A DNA stretch of 64,000 nucleotides from NCBI RefSeq assembly GCF_030035605.1, contig NZ_CP106736.1, positions 1,302,001 through 1,366,000 on the forward strand, in the 5' to 3' direction. A program made the position numbers and the translations under genes. Shown here one piece after another: positions 11,087 to 20,001 of the stretch. Source of the stretch: Silvimonas soli (GTDB lineage: Bacteria > Pseudomonadota > Gammaproteobacteria > Burkholderiales > Chitinibacteraceae). Position 1 is the first letter of the stretch. Every line of letters starts with the position of its first letter. The notes beneath the pieces are model-generated. The model was given only the letters and a program-made list of their open reading frames with translations, did no database searches and was not told the origin of the DNA.

Positions 11087-11194
11087 ATGGGCGGTATTCA
11101 GGGTGTGGCGTTCTGACACATTTGCGTAGCTATTGTATTTTTCTGGCAGCGCACCATCTACAGTAAGACTGTGTGGCGGGGTGCTGGATGCAGC

Positions 11195-11230
11195 GCAACA
11201 AAAAACCCCGCACATGGCGGGGTTTTCAAA
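11195..11230 (-). terminator. Intrinsic terminator of the cold-shock gene
   Basis: A stem AACCCCGC/GCGGGGTT sits 20 bases after the cold-shock stop codon. On the minus strand it ends in a long T-run (the A-run at 11199-11205 on the plus strand). Confidence 0.85.
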
Positions 11231-11248
11231 CGCTTCAGGAACCTGAAA

Positions 11249-11452
11249 TCAGGCAGCCTGGATGTTTGCAGCTTGCTTGCCCTTAGGGCCTTGTGCAACT
11301 TCAAATGTCACACGTTGGCCTTCTTTCAGGGTCTTGAAACCAGGCATATTGATCGCGGAGAAGTGAGCAAAGATGTCTTCGCCGCCTTCGTCCGGAGTAA
11401 TAAAGCCAAAGCCTTTGGAATCATTGAACCACTTGACTGTACCCGTTGCCAT
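11249..11452 (-). CDS. Cold-shock domain protein (CspA family)
   Basis: This 67-residue single-domain RNA/ssDNA chaperone has both nucleic-acid-binding motifs, RNP1 (KGFGFI) and RNP2 (DIFAHF). The start MATGTVKWFNDSKGFGFI is textbook. A GGAG lies just before the ATG. A leader of roughly 105 bases separates it from the predicted promoter, as in cold-inducible csp genes whose 5' UTR controls translation. Whether this copy is cold-induced or constitutive cannot be told from sequence. Confidence 0.95.
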   Translation of the reverse strand: MATGTVKWFNDSKGFGFITPDEGGEDIFAHFSAINMPGFKTLKEGQRVTFEVAQGPKGKQAANIQAA

Positions 11453-11566
11453 ATTAGGTCTTTCTCCAAGATAAACAGTTAAAGCATTTTCCCAAGGTTT
11501 GAAGTCAAGACCTGTACAGCGGGTTAGACCGGCACAGCATGAAACTTGTCCATCAAACGCGCATTC

Positions 11567-11596
11567 GTTTTACGCGATATTTACTTTGATGGTCAA
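11567..11596 (-). promoter_or_regulatory. Candidate sigma-70 promoter of the cold-shock gene
   Basis: On the minus strand a TTGACC -35 (11591-11596) and a TAAAAC -10 (11567-11572) are separated by 18 bases. Transcription would begin near 11560 and give a leader of about 105 bases. Assigned by eye only. Confidence 0.5.
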
Positions 11597-11697
11597 GCAA
11601 GGCAACGCCGTATACGGTAAAACTGTTGTTTCCAGGAAACGCTTGAAAAAGCCCTGTTCCGGGCCAAAATGATAAATAGAAACTCGGTTGGATAGTT

Positions 11698-12009
11698 ATG
11701 GCGCAGCAGCATCAATTTGAGCGGGAAATAGTAGAGAAAGAGATCCGTACCGGGCCTCCCTCCATGTACCGCGTCGTGCTTTTAAACGACGATTTCACCC
11801 CGATGGAATTTGTGGTTGCCGTTCTGCAAACTTTTTTTTCCATGCAGCGCGAACAAGCAACCGTAGTCATGCTCAAAGTCCATACTGAAGGACGAGGCAT
11901 TTGTGGTGTGTTCCCCAAGGACATTGCCGCAACAAAAGTGGCGCAGGTAACCGAGCACGCCCGCCAACATCAGCACCCGCTCCAATGCATCATGGAGGTA
12001 AACGAATGA
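11698..12009 (+). CDS. clpS: ClpA adaptor protein ClpS
   Basis: ClpS delivers N-end-rule substrates to the ClpAP protease. The 103-residue protein contains YRVVLLNDDFTPMEFVVAVLQTFF, including the DD/TPMEFV elements that form the N-degron pocket and the ClpA contact. The C terminus HPLQCIMEV is typical. Its TGA stop overlaps the ATG of clpA (ATGA), so the two are translationally coupled. The start ATG at 11698 leaves a normal N-terminal extension. Confidence 0.96.
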   Translation: MAQQHQFEREIVEKEIRTGPPSMYRVVLLNDDFTPMEFVVAVLQTFFSMQREQATVVMLKVHTEGRGICGVFPKDIAATKVAQVTEHARQHQHPLQCIMEVNE

Positions 12010-14273
12010 TCGCCCAGGAACTAGAAGTCAGCCTGCACATGGCTTTCATGGAGGCGAGACAAAAGCGCCACGAGTACATCACCGTGGAACACCTCCTGCT
12101 CGCCTTGCTTGATAACCCGTCAGCGGCGGAGGTCCTGCGGGCCTGCGGCGCCAACATGGATGAACTGCGTCATCAGTTGTCCGACTTTGTCACCGAACAC
12201 ACGCCGGTCGTTTCTGGCACGGGTGAGGTAGAGACACAGCCGACGATTGGATTCCAGCGCGTCATTCAGCGTGCGATTTTGCACGTCCAGTCTTCGGGCA
12301 AGAAGGAAGTCACCGGTGCCAACGTGCTGGTTGCGATCTTTGGCGAAAAAGACAGTCACGCTGTGTACTTCCTGCATCAGCAAGGGGTAACGCGTCTGGA
12401 CGTGGTCAACTTTATCAGCCACGGCATCAGCAAGAGCGCGCCCAACGCCTCTACCCCGCCGCGTTCGGATCAAGGCTCGGAAGAGCATGACCCCGAAGTC
12501 AGCCCGGGTGGCGCACTGGAAAACTTTACCCAGAACCTGAATCAACAGGCCCTGGCTGGCAAAATCGACCCGTTGATCGGGCGCGATTCCGAGCTGGAGC
12601 GTGTGGTGCAGATTCTGTGCCGTCGCCGCAAGAACAACCCGCTGCTGGTGGGTGAGGCTGGCGTGGGCAAGACTGCCATTGCAGAAGGCCTGGCGCGCCG
12701 CATCGTGGAAGGCGAAGTGCCAGACATTCTTGCCGATGCCACCGTGTATGCGCTCGACATGGGTGCCTTGTTGGCTGGCACCAAATATCGTGGTGACTTT
12801 GAGCAACGCCTGAAAGCGGTGATCAAACAACTGACCGAAGAGCGCAACGCCATTCTGTTTATTGACGAGATTCATACCCTCGTTGGTGCCGGTGCGGCCT
12901 CGGGCGGCACGCTGGATGCATCCAACTTGCTCAAGCCAGCGCTGTCCAACGGCACGCTCAAGTGCATTGGTGCGACTACTTACACGGAATACCGTGGCAT
13001 CTTCGAAAAAGACAACGCGCTGTCGCGTCGCTTCCAGAAGATCGACGTGGTTGAGCCGACTGTTGAGCAAACCGTTGAGATTCTCAAAGGCTTGAAAGAC
13101 AAGTTCGAGAAGCATCACGGCGTGAAGTACACGGCAACTGCTTTGAGCACGGCAGCAGAACTGGCCGCCAAGTACATCAATGATCGTCATTTGCCCGACA
13201 AGGCCATTGACGTGATTGATGAGGCAGGTGCGGCGCAGAAGATTCTGCCCAAGTCCAAGCAGAAGAAAACCATTGGCAAGAACGAGATCGAAGAGATCGT
13301 CGCCAAGATCGCGCGCATTCCACCCAAGAGTGTCTCGAACGATGACAAGAGCACACTCAAGACGCTGGATCGTGATCTGAAGAGTGTGGTGTTCGGGCAA
13401 GAACAAGCCATTGATGCGCTGTCTTCGGCAATCAAGATGGCACGGGCTGGCTTGGGTAATCCGCAAAAGCCGATTGGCGCGTTCCTGTTCTCTGGTCCGA
13501 CCGGTGTCGGCAAAACCGAAGTGGCACGACAACTGGCATATACGCTGGGTGTTGAGCTGATCCGCTTTGATATGTCCGAGTACATGGAACGTCATGCGGT
13601 CAGCCGTTTAATCGGTGCGCCTCCGGGTTATGTGGGCTTTGAGCAAGGCGGTTTGTTGACGGAACAGGTCACCAAGCATCCGTATTCGGTGTTGCTGCTC
13701 GATGAAATCGAAAAAGCACATCCGGATATCTTCAATGTACTGCTGCAAGTGATGGACCACGGCACGCTGACTGATAACAACGGACGCAAGGCGGACTTCC
13801 GCAACGTGATCGTGATCATGACGACCAACGCCGGTGCCGAGTCGATGAACAAGGCCATTCTGGGCTTTACCGCCAAGAAGGAAGCGGGCGACGAGATGCA
13901 GGAAATCAAACGCCTGTTCTCGCCAGAGTTCCGCAACCGGCTGGACGCTACGATCTCGTTTGCACCGTTGACTCACGAAATCATCCTGCAGGTAGTCGAC
14001 AAGTTCCTGATGCAACTGGAACTGCAACTGCAAGAGAAGAAGGTGGACGCGCACTTCACACCAGCACTCAAAGAGATGCTGGCCGAGAAGGGTTTCGATC
14101 CGCTCATGGGCGCCCGACCGATGGCCCGTCTGATTCAGGACACCATCCGCAAGGCGCTGGCCGACGAGTTATTGTTTGGTCGTCTGGCTCATGGCGGTGA
14201 AGTCACCATTGATCTGGATGATGACGACAAGGTGGTGTTGAATCTGCCGGAAAGCGAAACCGTTCCAGCCTGA
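12006..14273 (+). CDS. clpA: ATP-dependent Clp protease ATP-binding subunit ClpA
   Basis: This AAA+ unfoldase feeds ClpP. The 755-residue product has an N-domain (MIAQELEVSLHMAFMEARQKRHEYITVEHLLLALL) and two AAA modules. The first has Walker A GEAGVGKT and Walker B AILFIDEIHTL; the second has Walker A GPTGVGKT and LLDEIEKAHPDIFNVLLQ. The length is close to E. coli ClpA (758). The start ATG at 12006 overlaps the clpS stop and is preceded by GGAGGT. The longer open frame from 11901 lies inside clpS and is rejected. Confidence 0.97.
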   Translation: MIAQELEVSLHMAFMEARQKRHEYITVEHLLLALLDNPSAAEVLRACGANMDELRHQLSDFVTEHTPVVSGTGEVETQPTIGFQRVIQRAILHVQSSGKKEVTGANVLVAIFGEKDSHAVYFLHQQGVTRLDVVNFISHGISKSAPNASTPPRSDQGSEEHDPEVSPGGALENFTQNLNQQALAGKIDPLIGRDSELERVVQILCRRRKNNPLLVGEAGVGKTAIAEGLARRIVEGEVPDILADATVYALDMGALLAGTKYRGDFEQRLKAVIKQLTEERNAILFIDEIHTLVGAGAASGGTLDASNLLKPALSNGTLKCIGATTYTEYRGIFEKDNALSRRFQKIDVVEPTVEQTVEILKGLKDKFEKHHGVKYTATALSTAAELAAKYINDRHLPDKAIDVIDEAGAAQKILPKSKQKKTIGKNEIEEIVAKIARIPPKSVSNDDKSTLKTLDRDLKSVVFGQEQAIDALSSAIKMARAGLGNPQKPIGAFLFSGPTGVGKTEVARQLAYTLGVELIRFDMSEYMERHAVSRLIGAPPGYVGFEQGGLLTEQVTKHPYSVLLLDEIEKAHPDIFNVLLQVMDHGTLTDNNGRKADFRNVIVIMTTNAGAESMNKAILGFTAKKEAGDEMQEIKRLFSPEFRNRLDATISFAPLTHEIILQVVDKFLMQLELQLQEKKVDAHFTPALKEMLAEKGFDPLMGARPMARLIQDTIRKALADELLFGRLAHGGEVTIDLDDDDKVVLNLPESETVPA

Positions 14274-14293
14274 TTGGCCTGAGTTGTCGTAAC

Positions 14294-14334
14294 AAAAAGC
14301 CCCAAGCAATTTTCATTGCCTGGGGCTTTTTATT
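14294..14334 (+). terminator. Intrinsic terminator of clpSA
   Basis: A stem AAAGCCCCA/TGGGGCTTT encloses a second short pairing (GCAAT/ATTGC) and ends in TTTTTATTT, 20 bases after the clpA stop. Confidence 0.9.
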
Positions 14335-14375
14335 TGGCTGCGCTTTACCTGAAACCACCTCTGCGCGGCCCAGGC

Positions 14376-15989
14376 TCACTCAAACTGGCTGTAAACCCGG
14401 TTACCACCTGCGGCTTTTGCTTCGCGCAATGCGGCCTCGGCTCTTTCCAGTAACGCGGGAATGGTTTCTGTTACCCGTTTGACGGTGGCGCCAGCGCTAA
14501 AGCTGATGGGTACTGTCGCGCCGGTGTGCCCTGGCAATAACGTGCGCCCGAAGCGCACGCGCAACGCATCAATCAAACCAAGCACATCGCTCTGTTCGAC
14601 ATCTGGCAGCACCACCAGAAACGATCCACCCTGGATGCGCCCGATGCCATCGCTCACACGCAAACGCTGCCGCAGCAAAGCACACAACGCCCGCAATAGC
14701 TGGTCGCCCGCCTGATGACCCAAGGCTTGGTTAACGCGTTGCAGACCATCAATATCCAGCATCACCACGCCCAATGGCTGGCGACTGCGTTTGCAGCGGG
14801 CGGCCTCAACCTCTAGCAATTGCATGATCGCCTGTCGCCCCAACATGCCAGTCAGCGCATCGCGAGTATGTTGCTCGCGCAGCAAGCGAAAGCGCGCGGC
14901 GCGGGTCTGGATGGCGGCGACCAGAAAGTCCGGCTCGATGGGTTTGACCAGAAAATCGTCAGCACCACGCCGCATTGCCTCCAGCCGCTTGGACTGCGCA
15001 TGTTCTGAAGACAAGAACACGATCGGCACACTCATATAGGCCGGTTGCTGGCGTAGCACACTGGCAATTTCCAGACCGCTCCAGCCCAGCATGTACAGAT
15101 CAAGCACGATCAGCTCAGGGTTGAGCTGGGCAATTTTCTCGAACATCTGCACCGGCCCGTTGGCCATCTGCACCACCATTCCCGCCTCCCGCAGGATCTC
15201 GGCGTAATACTCGGCAACGTCGGGCTCATCATCCACGATCAGGATGCGATAGGCCGGATGCTTGCGCTGTTGCTCCAGCCGGTTGAATAACTCGGCTAAT
15301 TCATCAGGGTGAACCGGCTTGTGGATAAACGCTTGCGCCCCAAATCGGGCCGCAATCAAGCGGGTGGCGATATCCGACTGCGTAGACAAACACACCAATC
15401 GCTGCGGCGCACGTACGCCGTTAGGCAAAAAGTCGGTCAACGTTACAAATGGCGCGGACTGGCTATCCAGGTCCAACAGCAGCAGATCAACCCGCTGCTC
15501 CGGCAAGGTCGAGCGCAAAATAACCTGCGCGCCCGGCATCTGCAGCGCCAGCTCGATTTGCAGCAGTTCGCTGGTCGCCAGATCGTTGCTGACGATTACC
15601 ACCTGTTCGGGTTTGGCTTCAACCGTGGGCAGCGCATCGGCCAGTTGTTCCAGCCCCGACGCCAGGAAGTGTGTAACGGCCTGGGCCAGGGCATCCATAC
15701 CGTGGCGTAGCCGTGTCGCAGTTTGCGAGCGCGTCTGCGGGGTGTGGCTCTGGTATTCCAGATAAAGCCGTTCCAGCGACAAAGCGGCTGCGCGCACGCC
15801 GGTGGCCATCCACTCAGCGCCAGTTTCGTGCAATTGTTCAATCCGGGCGCGTAGTTGCGCGTGGTCGGCGGCATCCAGGCCGTGTTCCAGATATTGCTCA
15901 ACCTGCCCTTTCAGGGCGTCGAGCGTGGATTGCAACCCGGTTTTAATGTCGGCGGGCGAGCCGCGCAGGCGGCCTTCTGGTCTGGTCAT
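14376..15989 (-). CDS. Tandem receiver protein with degenerate GGDEF domain
   Basis: A 537-residue cytoplasmic signalling protein. Residues 1-115 are helical and Hpt-like. Residues about 129-240 form a divergent receiver that lacks the usual acidic pair. Residues about 248-370 form a normal receiver (ILIVDDEPD, phospho-acceptor in LIVLDLYM, conserved lysine in FLVKPIEP). A GGDEF-fold domain fills 380-537. It keeps DALTGMLGRQ and the metal aspartate region VMLDIDGLQRVN, but the catalytic loop reads RIQGGSFLVVLP instead of R-x-GGDEF. The domain is therefore probably inactive as a diguanylate cyclase. ATG at 15989 follows AAGGGA. Confidence 0.85.
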   Translation of the reverse strand: MTRPEGRLRGSPADIKTGLQSTLDALKGQVEQYLEHGLDAADHAQLRARIEQLHETGAEWMATGVRAAALSLERLYLEYQSHTPQTRSQTATRLRHGMDALAQAVTHFLASGLEQLADALPTVEAKPEQVVIVSNDLATSELLQIELALQMPGAQVILRSTLPEQRVDLLLLDLDSQSAPFVTLTDFLPNGVRAPQRLVCLSTQSDIATRLIAARFGAQAFIHKPVHPDELAELFNRLEQQRKHPAYRILIVDDEPDVAEYYAEILREAGMVVQMANGPVQMFEKIAQLNPELIVLDLYMLGWSGLEIASVLRQQPAYMSVPIVFLSSEHAQSKRLEAMRRGADDFLVKPIEPDFLVAAIQTRAARFRLLREQHTRDALTGMLGRQAIMQLLEVEAARCKRSRQPLGVVMLDIDGLQRVNQALGHQAGDQLLRALCALLRQRLRVSDGIGRIQGGSFLVVLPDVEQSDVLGLIDALRVRFGRTLLPGHTGATVPISFSAGATVKRVTETIPALLERAEAALREAKAAGGNRVYSQFE

Positions 15990-16317
15990 AGCATCCCTTC
16001 ACTGCATGCGTCGCGAGGTGGTGAAGCCGCTCCGCCACACGTTTGGTGGCTGAGATCAAACCGGATTACAACACCTGTCTGATATGGCGCTGGTCGCATC
16101 CCCAATGGATAAAGGCAATGGCCCTGCCCTCGCGTGGCAAGACCGTCGCTACGACTCTTTTTTTACTTCAACTCCTGCCGTAATGGATATCTGCTCCAGT
16201 CAGGGGCGTCCGGCAGGCATGCGGCAATGAATCAGCAGAAAGCACAAAGGCCGCGGCTCATCCCCTGCCGCGTTGCCTTTGTGCTGCTTTTTGTGACGCC
16301 AGCCCTGATCAAGCTGA
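15990..16317. other. Noncoding stretch between mscS and the receiver/GGDEF gene
   Basis: About 330 bases with no supportable gene. It holds the hairpin downstream of mscS (separate entry) and presumably the promoter of the receiver/GGDEF gene in its left part, where no clear consensus is seen. Confidence 0.5.
16241..16286 (-). terminator. Hairpin downstream of mscS
   Basis: An 11-base arm AGCACAAAGGC pairs with GCCTTTGTGCT and encloses CGCGG/CCGCG pairing. The T-run on the mscS side is short (TTTCT), so termination strength is uncertain. Confidence 0.5.
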
Positions 16318-17148
16318 TCAGGCGTGCTGCTGCACTATCACCGCTTGCGCTGGCATTGGTGAGGCAAAACCCGCTTCGCCAAAGCTTTCGCGGATGGTTT
16401 TGTTGGTGTCGAAATACACCTGCCAGTAATTGTCGTTGTGGCAATACGGACGCACCGCCAGCACTGGCCCCACCAGGTTGAATTCGAGAATCTCGACATC
16501 CACCGCGGGCTCTGCCAGCACATTGGGAATCGCAGCGATCTTTTCCTTGAGCAAGGCAATAGCGGAACGATGGTCAGTAGAGCCGGCCAGTTGCGCTTTC
16601 AACTCCACCCGCCGATACGGGTTGGCAGTGAAGTTCTGGATAACATCACCAAAAATCTTGTTGTTACCAATCAGGGTCAGCACGTTGTCGGGCGTATTGA
16701 TACCGGTAACAAACAGGCCGATTTCCTTGATCGTACCCACTGTGCCCGCGACGCTGACAAAGTCCCCGACCTTGAACGGACGCAACACGATGATGAACGC
16801 ACCTGCGGCAAAGTTGGCCAGCAAACCCGACCAGGCTAGACCAATTGCGACACCGCCTGCCGCAATCAATGCTGCAAAGGTGGTGGTCTGTACGCCGAAA
16901 TAACCAAGGATGCCAATTACCAGCAATACATTCAGCGTTACCGTGATCACCGAGCCAATATAACGTAATACTGTTGCGTCGAGTTTTTGCCGCACCAGCG
17001 ATTTTTCTACCATTCGCACTGCAACACCAATCAGCCAACGCCCGAGCACCCAGAAAATAATTGCCGCGATGATCTTGATTCCGAACTCAGTCAGAATGCC
17101 GATCGCCAAATCGCGGTAGTGCACGACGTCAGCAGAACTCAAATCCAT
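16318..17148 (-). CDS. mscS: Small-conductance mechanosensitive channel, MscS type
   Basis: This membrane channel opens under hypo-osmotic stretch and releases solutes. The 276-residue product has three membrane helices in the first 115 residues. The pore-lining TM3 is AALIAAGGVAIGLAWSGLLANFAAGAFIIVLRPFKVGDFV, followed by the cytoplasmic beta domain with GTVGTIKEIGLFVTGINTPDN and GNNKIFGDVIQNFT. The length is close to E. coli MscS (286). ATG at 17148 with GGAG nine bases upstream is preferred over an in-frame TTG at 17169. Confidence 0.93.
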   Translation of the reverse strand: MDLSSADVVHYRDLAIGILTEFGIKIIAAIIFWVLGRWLIGVAVRMVEKSLVRQKLDATVLRYIGSVITVTLNVLLVIGILGYFGVQTTTFAALIAAGGVAIGLAWSGLLANFAAGAFIIVLRPFKVGDFVSVAGTVGTIKEIGLFVTGINTPDNVLTLIGNNKIFGDVIQNFTANPYRRVELKAQLAGSTDHRSAIALLKEKIAAIPNVLAEPAVDVEILEFNLVGPVLAVRPYCHNDNYWQVYFDTNKTIRESFGEAGFASPMPAQAVIVQQHA

Positions 17149-17233
17149 AGTTGAATCTCCGATTTCCAAAGCCAGTGTTGTTAAATAAATTGAACCTCAA
17201 TCAGCCTGGCACAAAATCGGAAAAATTCATCTG

Positions 17234-18145
17234 TCATCCACGGGGATGGCTCAGTTTATGCAGTGCCTGCAAGCGTGCGGTGGCGACATGGGTGTAGATC
17301 TGCGTGGTTGCGATGTCCGAATGCCCCAACAACACCTGCACCATGCGCAGATCCGCGCCATGGTTAAGCAAATGAGTGGCAAAGGCGTGGCGCATCACGT
17401 GCGGCGAAAGACGCGAAGCGTCAATCCCGGCTTGCGCGGCATAGCCCTTGATAATGAACCATGCCCCTTGGCGAGTGAGTGGTTCGCCGCGCTGGTTTAC
17501 AAAGATCAGCCCCTGGCTTTTACCAGCTAGCAACAGTGGCCGCGCCTTGCTGATGTATTGCTCCAGCCAGTGCCGCGCTTCTTCTCCCAAAGGCACCAAT
17601 CGCTGCTTGCCGCCCTTCCCGCCCACGACCTGCAGATATCCCTCGGTGAGATGCAGCATGGCGCGATCCAGGCCAATGAGTTCGGAGACGCGCAGGCCGG
17701 TGGCGTACATGACTTCCAGCATCGCCCTGTCCCGCACACCGGCGTCGGTTTGCACGTCTGGCGCGGCCAGCAAGCTTTCTACCTGCGCCTCAGAAAGTTC
17801 TTTGGGCAATGGCCGTACGCGTTTGGGTGTCACCAAAGTCAGCGTTGGGTCATGCTGAATTTGCGCATTATTGAGCCAGTGCTGGTAAAACTTGCGCAAG
17901 CTGGCCATACGCCGCGCCATCGTTGCCGCTTTCACCTCGCGCGCCTGAGCAGCCAGAAAAGCTTGAACGTCATCGCGTTGCGCGACTTGCATGGTTTTAT
18001 GCTGTTCTTGCAGCCACACCGCCCAGATCACCAAATCGCGGCGATAGCTTTCTGCCGTGTTCTGCGCCAGACCATCGGCTAGCCAGATGTTATCGATGAA
18101 CTGGTCTATCCATTGTTGATGCTGCGGGTTTGCGGCCAATGCCAT
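17234..18145 (-). CDS. xerD: Site-specific tyrosine recombinase XerD
   Basis: With XerC it resolves chromosome dimers at dif. The 303-residue protein has an N-terminal SAM-like core-binding domain (to about residue 110) and a catalytic domain. The full catalytic set is present: R152 (GLRVSELIGL), H249 and R252 (SPHVMRHAFATHLL), H275 (LLGHSDIATTQIYTHV) and nucleophile Y284. The length is that of chromosomal XerD rather than an element integrase, and no attachment site is nearby. It begins 4 bases after the alkyltransferase gene, so they form an operon. Confidence 0.93.
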   Translation of the reverse strand: MALAANPQHQQWIDQFIDNIWLADGLAQNTAESYRRDLVIWAVWLQEQHKTMQVAQRDDVQAFLAAQAREVKAATMARRMASLRKFYQHWLNNAQIQHDPTLTLVTPKRVRPLPKELSEAQVESLLAAPDVQTDAGVRDRAMLEVMYATGLRVSELIGLDRAMLHLTEGYLQVVGGKGGKQRLVPLGEEARHWLEQYISKARPLLLAGKSQGLIFVNQRGEPLTRQGAWFIIKGYAAQAGIDASRLSPHVMRHAFATHLLNHGADLRMVQVLLGHSDIATTQIYTHVATARLQALHKLSHPRG

Positions 18146-18149
18146 GCGT

Positions 18150-18677
18150 TTACAGCCTGCTCAGATTTGAAAACAGATCCTGACTTTCGTGCGCCAGCAA
18201 CCAGCGTTTGATCGGCACCCAATCCCGGCCATTACGATGGGCATTAAAACCGCCAACGCCGGTAGTGGCCACGACCCGATGACACGGAATCAGAATCGGC
18301 AAAGGGTTTTGCCCGCATGCGCCACCGACCGCGCGCGGTACCGAGCCAATACGGCGAGCAATTTCTGAATAAGTGGTGACGTCGCCACAAGCGATTTCAG
18401 ATATCTGCTGCCATACCGCGAGTTGATGCACTGAACCCTCAAGTTGGGTTGGCAAATCAAAACGAAAATCTGGCTCAGCAAAATAGGCCGCAATCTGTCG
18501 GGCGGTTTCGCGCAAGATGGCACTGGAAAGCGGCCGCAACGGTTCAGTCTCTGGCAGAAAATCCACTTTGACCAACACCTCAGCCGGGGCTATCAGCCCC
18601 ACTTTGCCAACTGGCGTAATGATGACGGACTGGTATTCGGGATATGCGGTTACAGTGGCCGCGTCGTGCTCAGCCAT
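18150..18677 (-). CDS. ogt: Methylated-DNA--[protein]-cysteine S-methyltransferase
   Basis: A suicide repair enzyme that takes alkyl groups from O6-alkylguanine onto its own cysteine. The 175-residue protein has the active-site motif IPCHRVV with C132. It is followed by GGFNAHRNGRDWVPIKRWLL and preceded by the helix-turn-helix region VTTYSEIARRIGSVPRAVGGACGQNP. The N-terminal 80 residues are the variable ribonuclease-H-like domain. It is upstream of xerD with a 4-base gap. No Ada-type regulatory domain is present, so the constitutive Ogt form is likely. Confidence 0.93.
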   Translation of the reverse strand: MAEHDAATVTAYPEYQSVIITPVGKVGLIAPAEVLVKVDFLPETEPLRPLSSAILRETARQIAAYFAEPDFRFDLPTQLEGSVHQLAVWQQISEIACGDVTTYSEIARRIGSVPRAVGGACGQNPLPILIPCHRVVATTGVGGFNAHRNGRDWVPIKRWLLAHESQDLFSNLSRL

Positions 18678-18736
18678 GGCGACTTCCTCTGGTGCAAAGA
18701 GACATCCTAACCAGGATTGGCAAACCCAAGACGAAA

Positions 18737-18767
18737 AAAAACGCGAAGCACGTGGGCTTCGCGTTTT
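18737..18767 (-). terminator. Intrinsic terminator of the rpsP-rimM-trmD-rplS operon
   Basis: A perfect stem AAAACGCGAAGC/GCTTCGCGTTTT lies just past the rplS stop, with a long T-run on the minus strand. Confidence 0.92.
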
Positions 18768-18784
18768 CAGAAAATCGGCACAAA

Positions 18785-19168
18785 TTATTGTGCAGCGGTT
18801 TCCTTGATCTTGCGTGCTGGCAGCTTTTCCTTGATACGTGCGGACTTGCCCGAACGATCGCGGAGGTAGTACAGCTTGGCGCGACGCACATCACCACGGC
18901 GCTTCACTTCAACGGAAGCAACCAACGGCGAGTAAGTCTGGAAAGAACGCTCAACACCAGTACCGGCGGAAATCTTGCGCACGATGAACGCGCTGTTCAG
19001 GCCGCGATTGCGCTTGGCAATCACAACGCCTTCAAACGCTTGCAGACGTTCACGGTTGCCTTCCTTAACCTTCACTTGCACCACGACGGTATCGCCAGGT
19101 GCAAATTCCGGCAGGGTTTTACCCAGACGGGCGATTTCTTCTTGTTCGAGCTTTTGAATCAGGTTCAT
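18785..19168 (-). CDS. rplS: 50S ribosomal protein L19
   Basis: This 127-residue structural protein sits at the 30S-50S interface. It matches L19 throughout: FAPGDTVVVQVKVKEGNRERLQAFEGVVIAKRNRGLNSAFIVRKIS and RRGDVRRAKLYYLRDRSGKSARIKEKL. It is the last gene of the rpsP operon, 4 bases after trmD, and is followed by a strong terminator. Confidence 0.98.
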   Translation of the reverse strand: MNLIQKLEQEEIARLGKTLPEFAPGDTVVVQVKVKEGNRERLQAFEGVVIAKRNRGLNSAFIVRKISAGTGVERSFQTYSPLVASVEVKRRGDVRRAKLYYLRDRSGKSARIKEKLPARKIKETAAQ

Positions 19169-19172
19169 GACC

Positions 19173-19973
19173 TTACTCCTTTACGAAACTTGTTCCTTCT
19201 TCCCCACGAGGGAGAGAGCCGACATTTGCCGTGTGCTCCGCCTTGAATTCGGCCAGAAGACGAGTTTCTTCTTTTGAAAGCTGACGACCTTGCAACAGAT
19301 CCGGACGACGCAACCAGGTGCGGCCCAGCGACTGCTTCAAACGCCAGCGACGTATGTTGGCATGATTTCCCGAAAGCAGAACTTCCGGAACCGCCATACC
19401 GCGGTAATCTTCGGGACGGGTGTAATGCGGGCAATCCAGCAACCCATCCACAAACGAATCTTCGACAGCACTCGCCGCCGTATTCAACACGCCGGGCAAG
19501 TGTCTTGCCAGCGCATCCATCAGCACCATGGCGGGCAATTCCCCGCCAGACAAGACATAGTCACCGACCGAAATTTCCAGATCAACCTGGCGTTGCAACA
19601 CGCGCTCGTCGACCCCTTCATAACGGCCACACAAAAGAATCAGACCGGGCTCATTCACCAGCTCCAGCACTTTTGCATGGGTTAACGGTGCACCTTGCGG
19701 TGACAGATAAACCACTTTCGGCGTAATGCCGAACTGCGCTTGCCGAGCCTTGGCCGACGCGATGGCGTCTTCCAGCGGTTGCGGCAACATCACCATGCCT
19801 GGACCACCGCCATAAGGGCGGTCGTCTACCCGGCGATAGTTATCATGCGTGAAATCACGTGGATTCCACCCTGCAAAATCGATAATGCCCTGGTCAACCG
19901 CGCGCTGGGTAATCCCGTAACGCGTGATCGCTTCGAACATTTCGGGAAACAGCGTAATGGCGTCGAAACGCAT
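19173..19973 (-). CDS. trmD: tRNA (guanine37-N1)-methyltransferase
   Basis: TrmD methylates G37 next to the anticodon and prevents +1 frameshifting. The 266-residue SPOUT enzyme has the trefoil-knot motifs YLSPQGAPLTHAKVLEL, LLCGRYEGVDERV and ISVGDYVLSGGELPAMVLMDAL. The real start MRFDAITLFPEMF is ATG at 19973. The frame stays open upstream to 20096 inside rimM, but that part is not family sequence. Spacing to rimM is 28 bases. Confidence 0.97.
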   Translation of the reverse strand: MRFDAITLFPEMFEAITRYGITQRAVDQGIIDFAGWNPRDFTHDNYRRVDDRPYGGGPGMVMLPQPLEDAIASAKARQAQFGITPKVVYLSPQGAPLTHAKVLELVNEPGLILLCGRYEGVDERVLQRQVDLEISVGDYVLSGGELPAMVLMDALARHLPGVLNTAASAVEDSFVDGLLDCPHYTRPEDYRGMAVPEVLLSGNHANIRRWRLKQSLGRTWLRRPDLLQGRQLSKEETRLLAEFKAEHTANVGSLPRGEEGTSFVKE

Positions 19974-20001
19974 TTTGACCACTGCTTCCGGTACTACAGC
20001 C

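Noticed and set aside
12120..13595. 491-codon open frame antisense to clpA
   Set aside because: Shadow of clpA; no recognisable motifs and no ribosome binding site.
17234..18145. Integrase of a mobile element
   Set aside because: Length, catalytic layout and pairing with ogt fit chromosomal XerD; no attachment repeats or cargo genes nearby.
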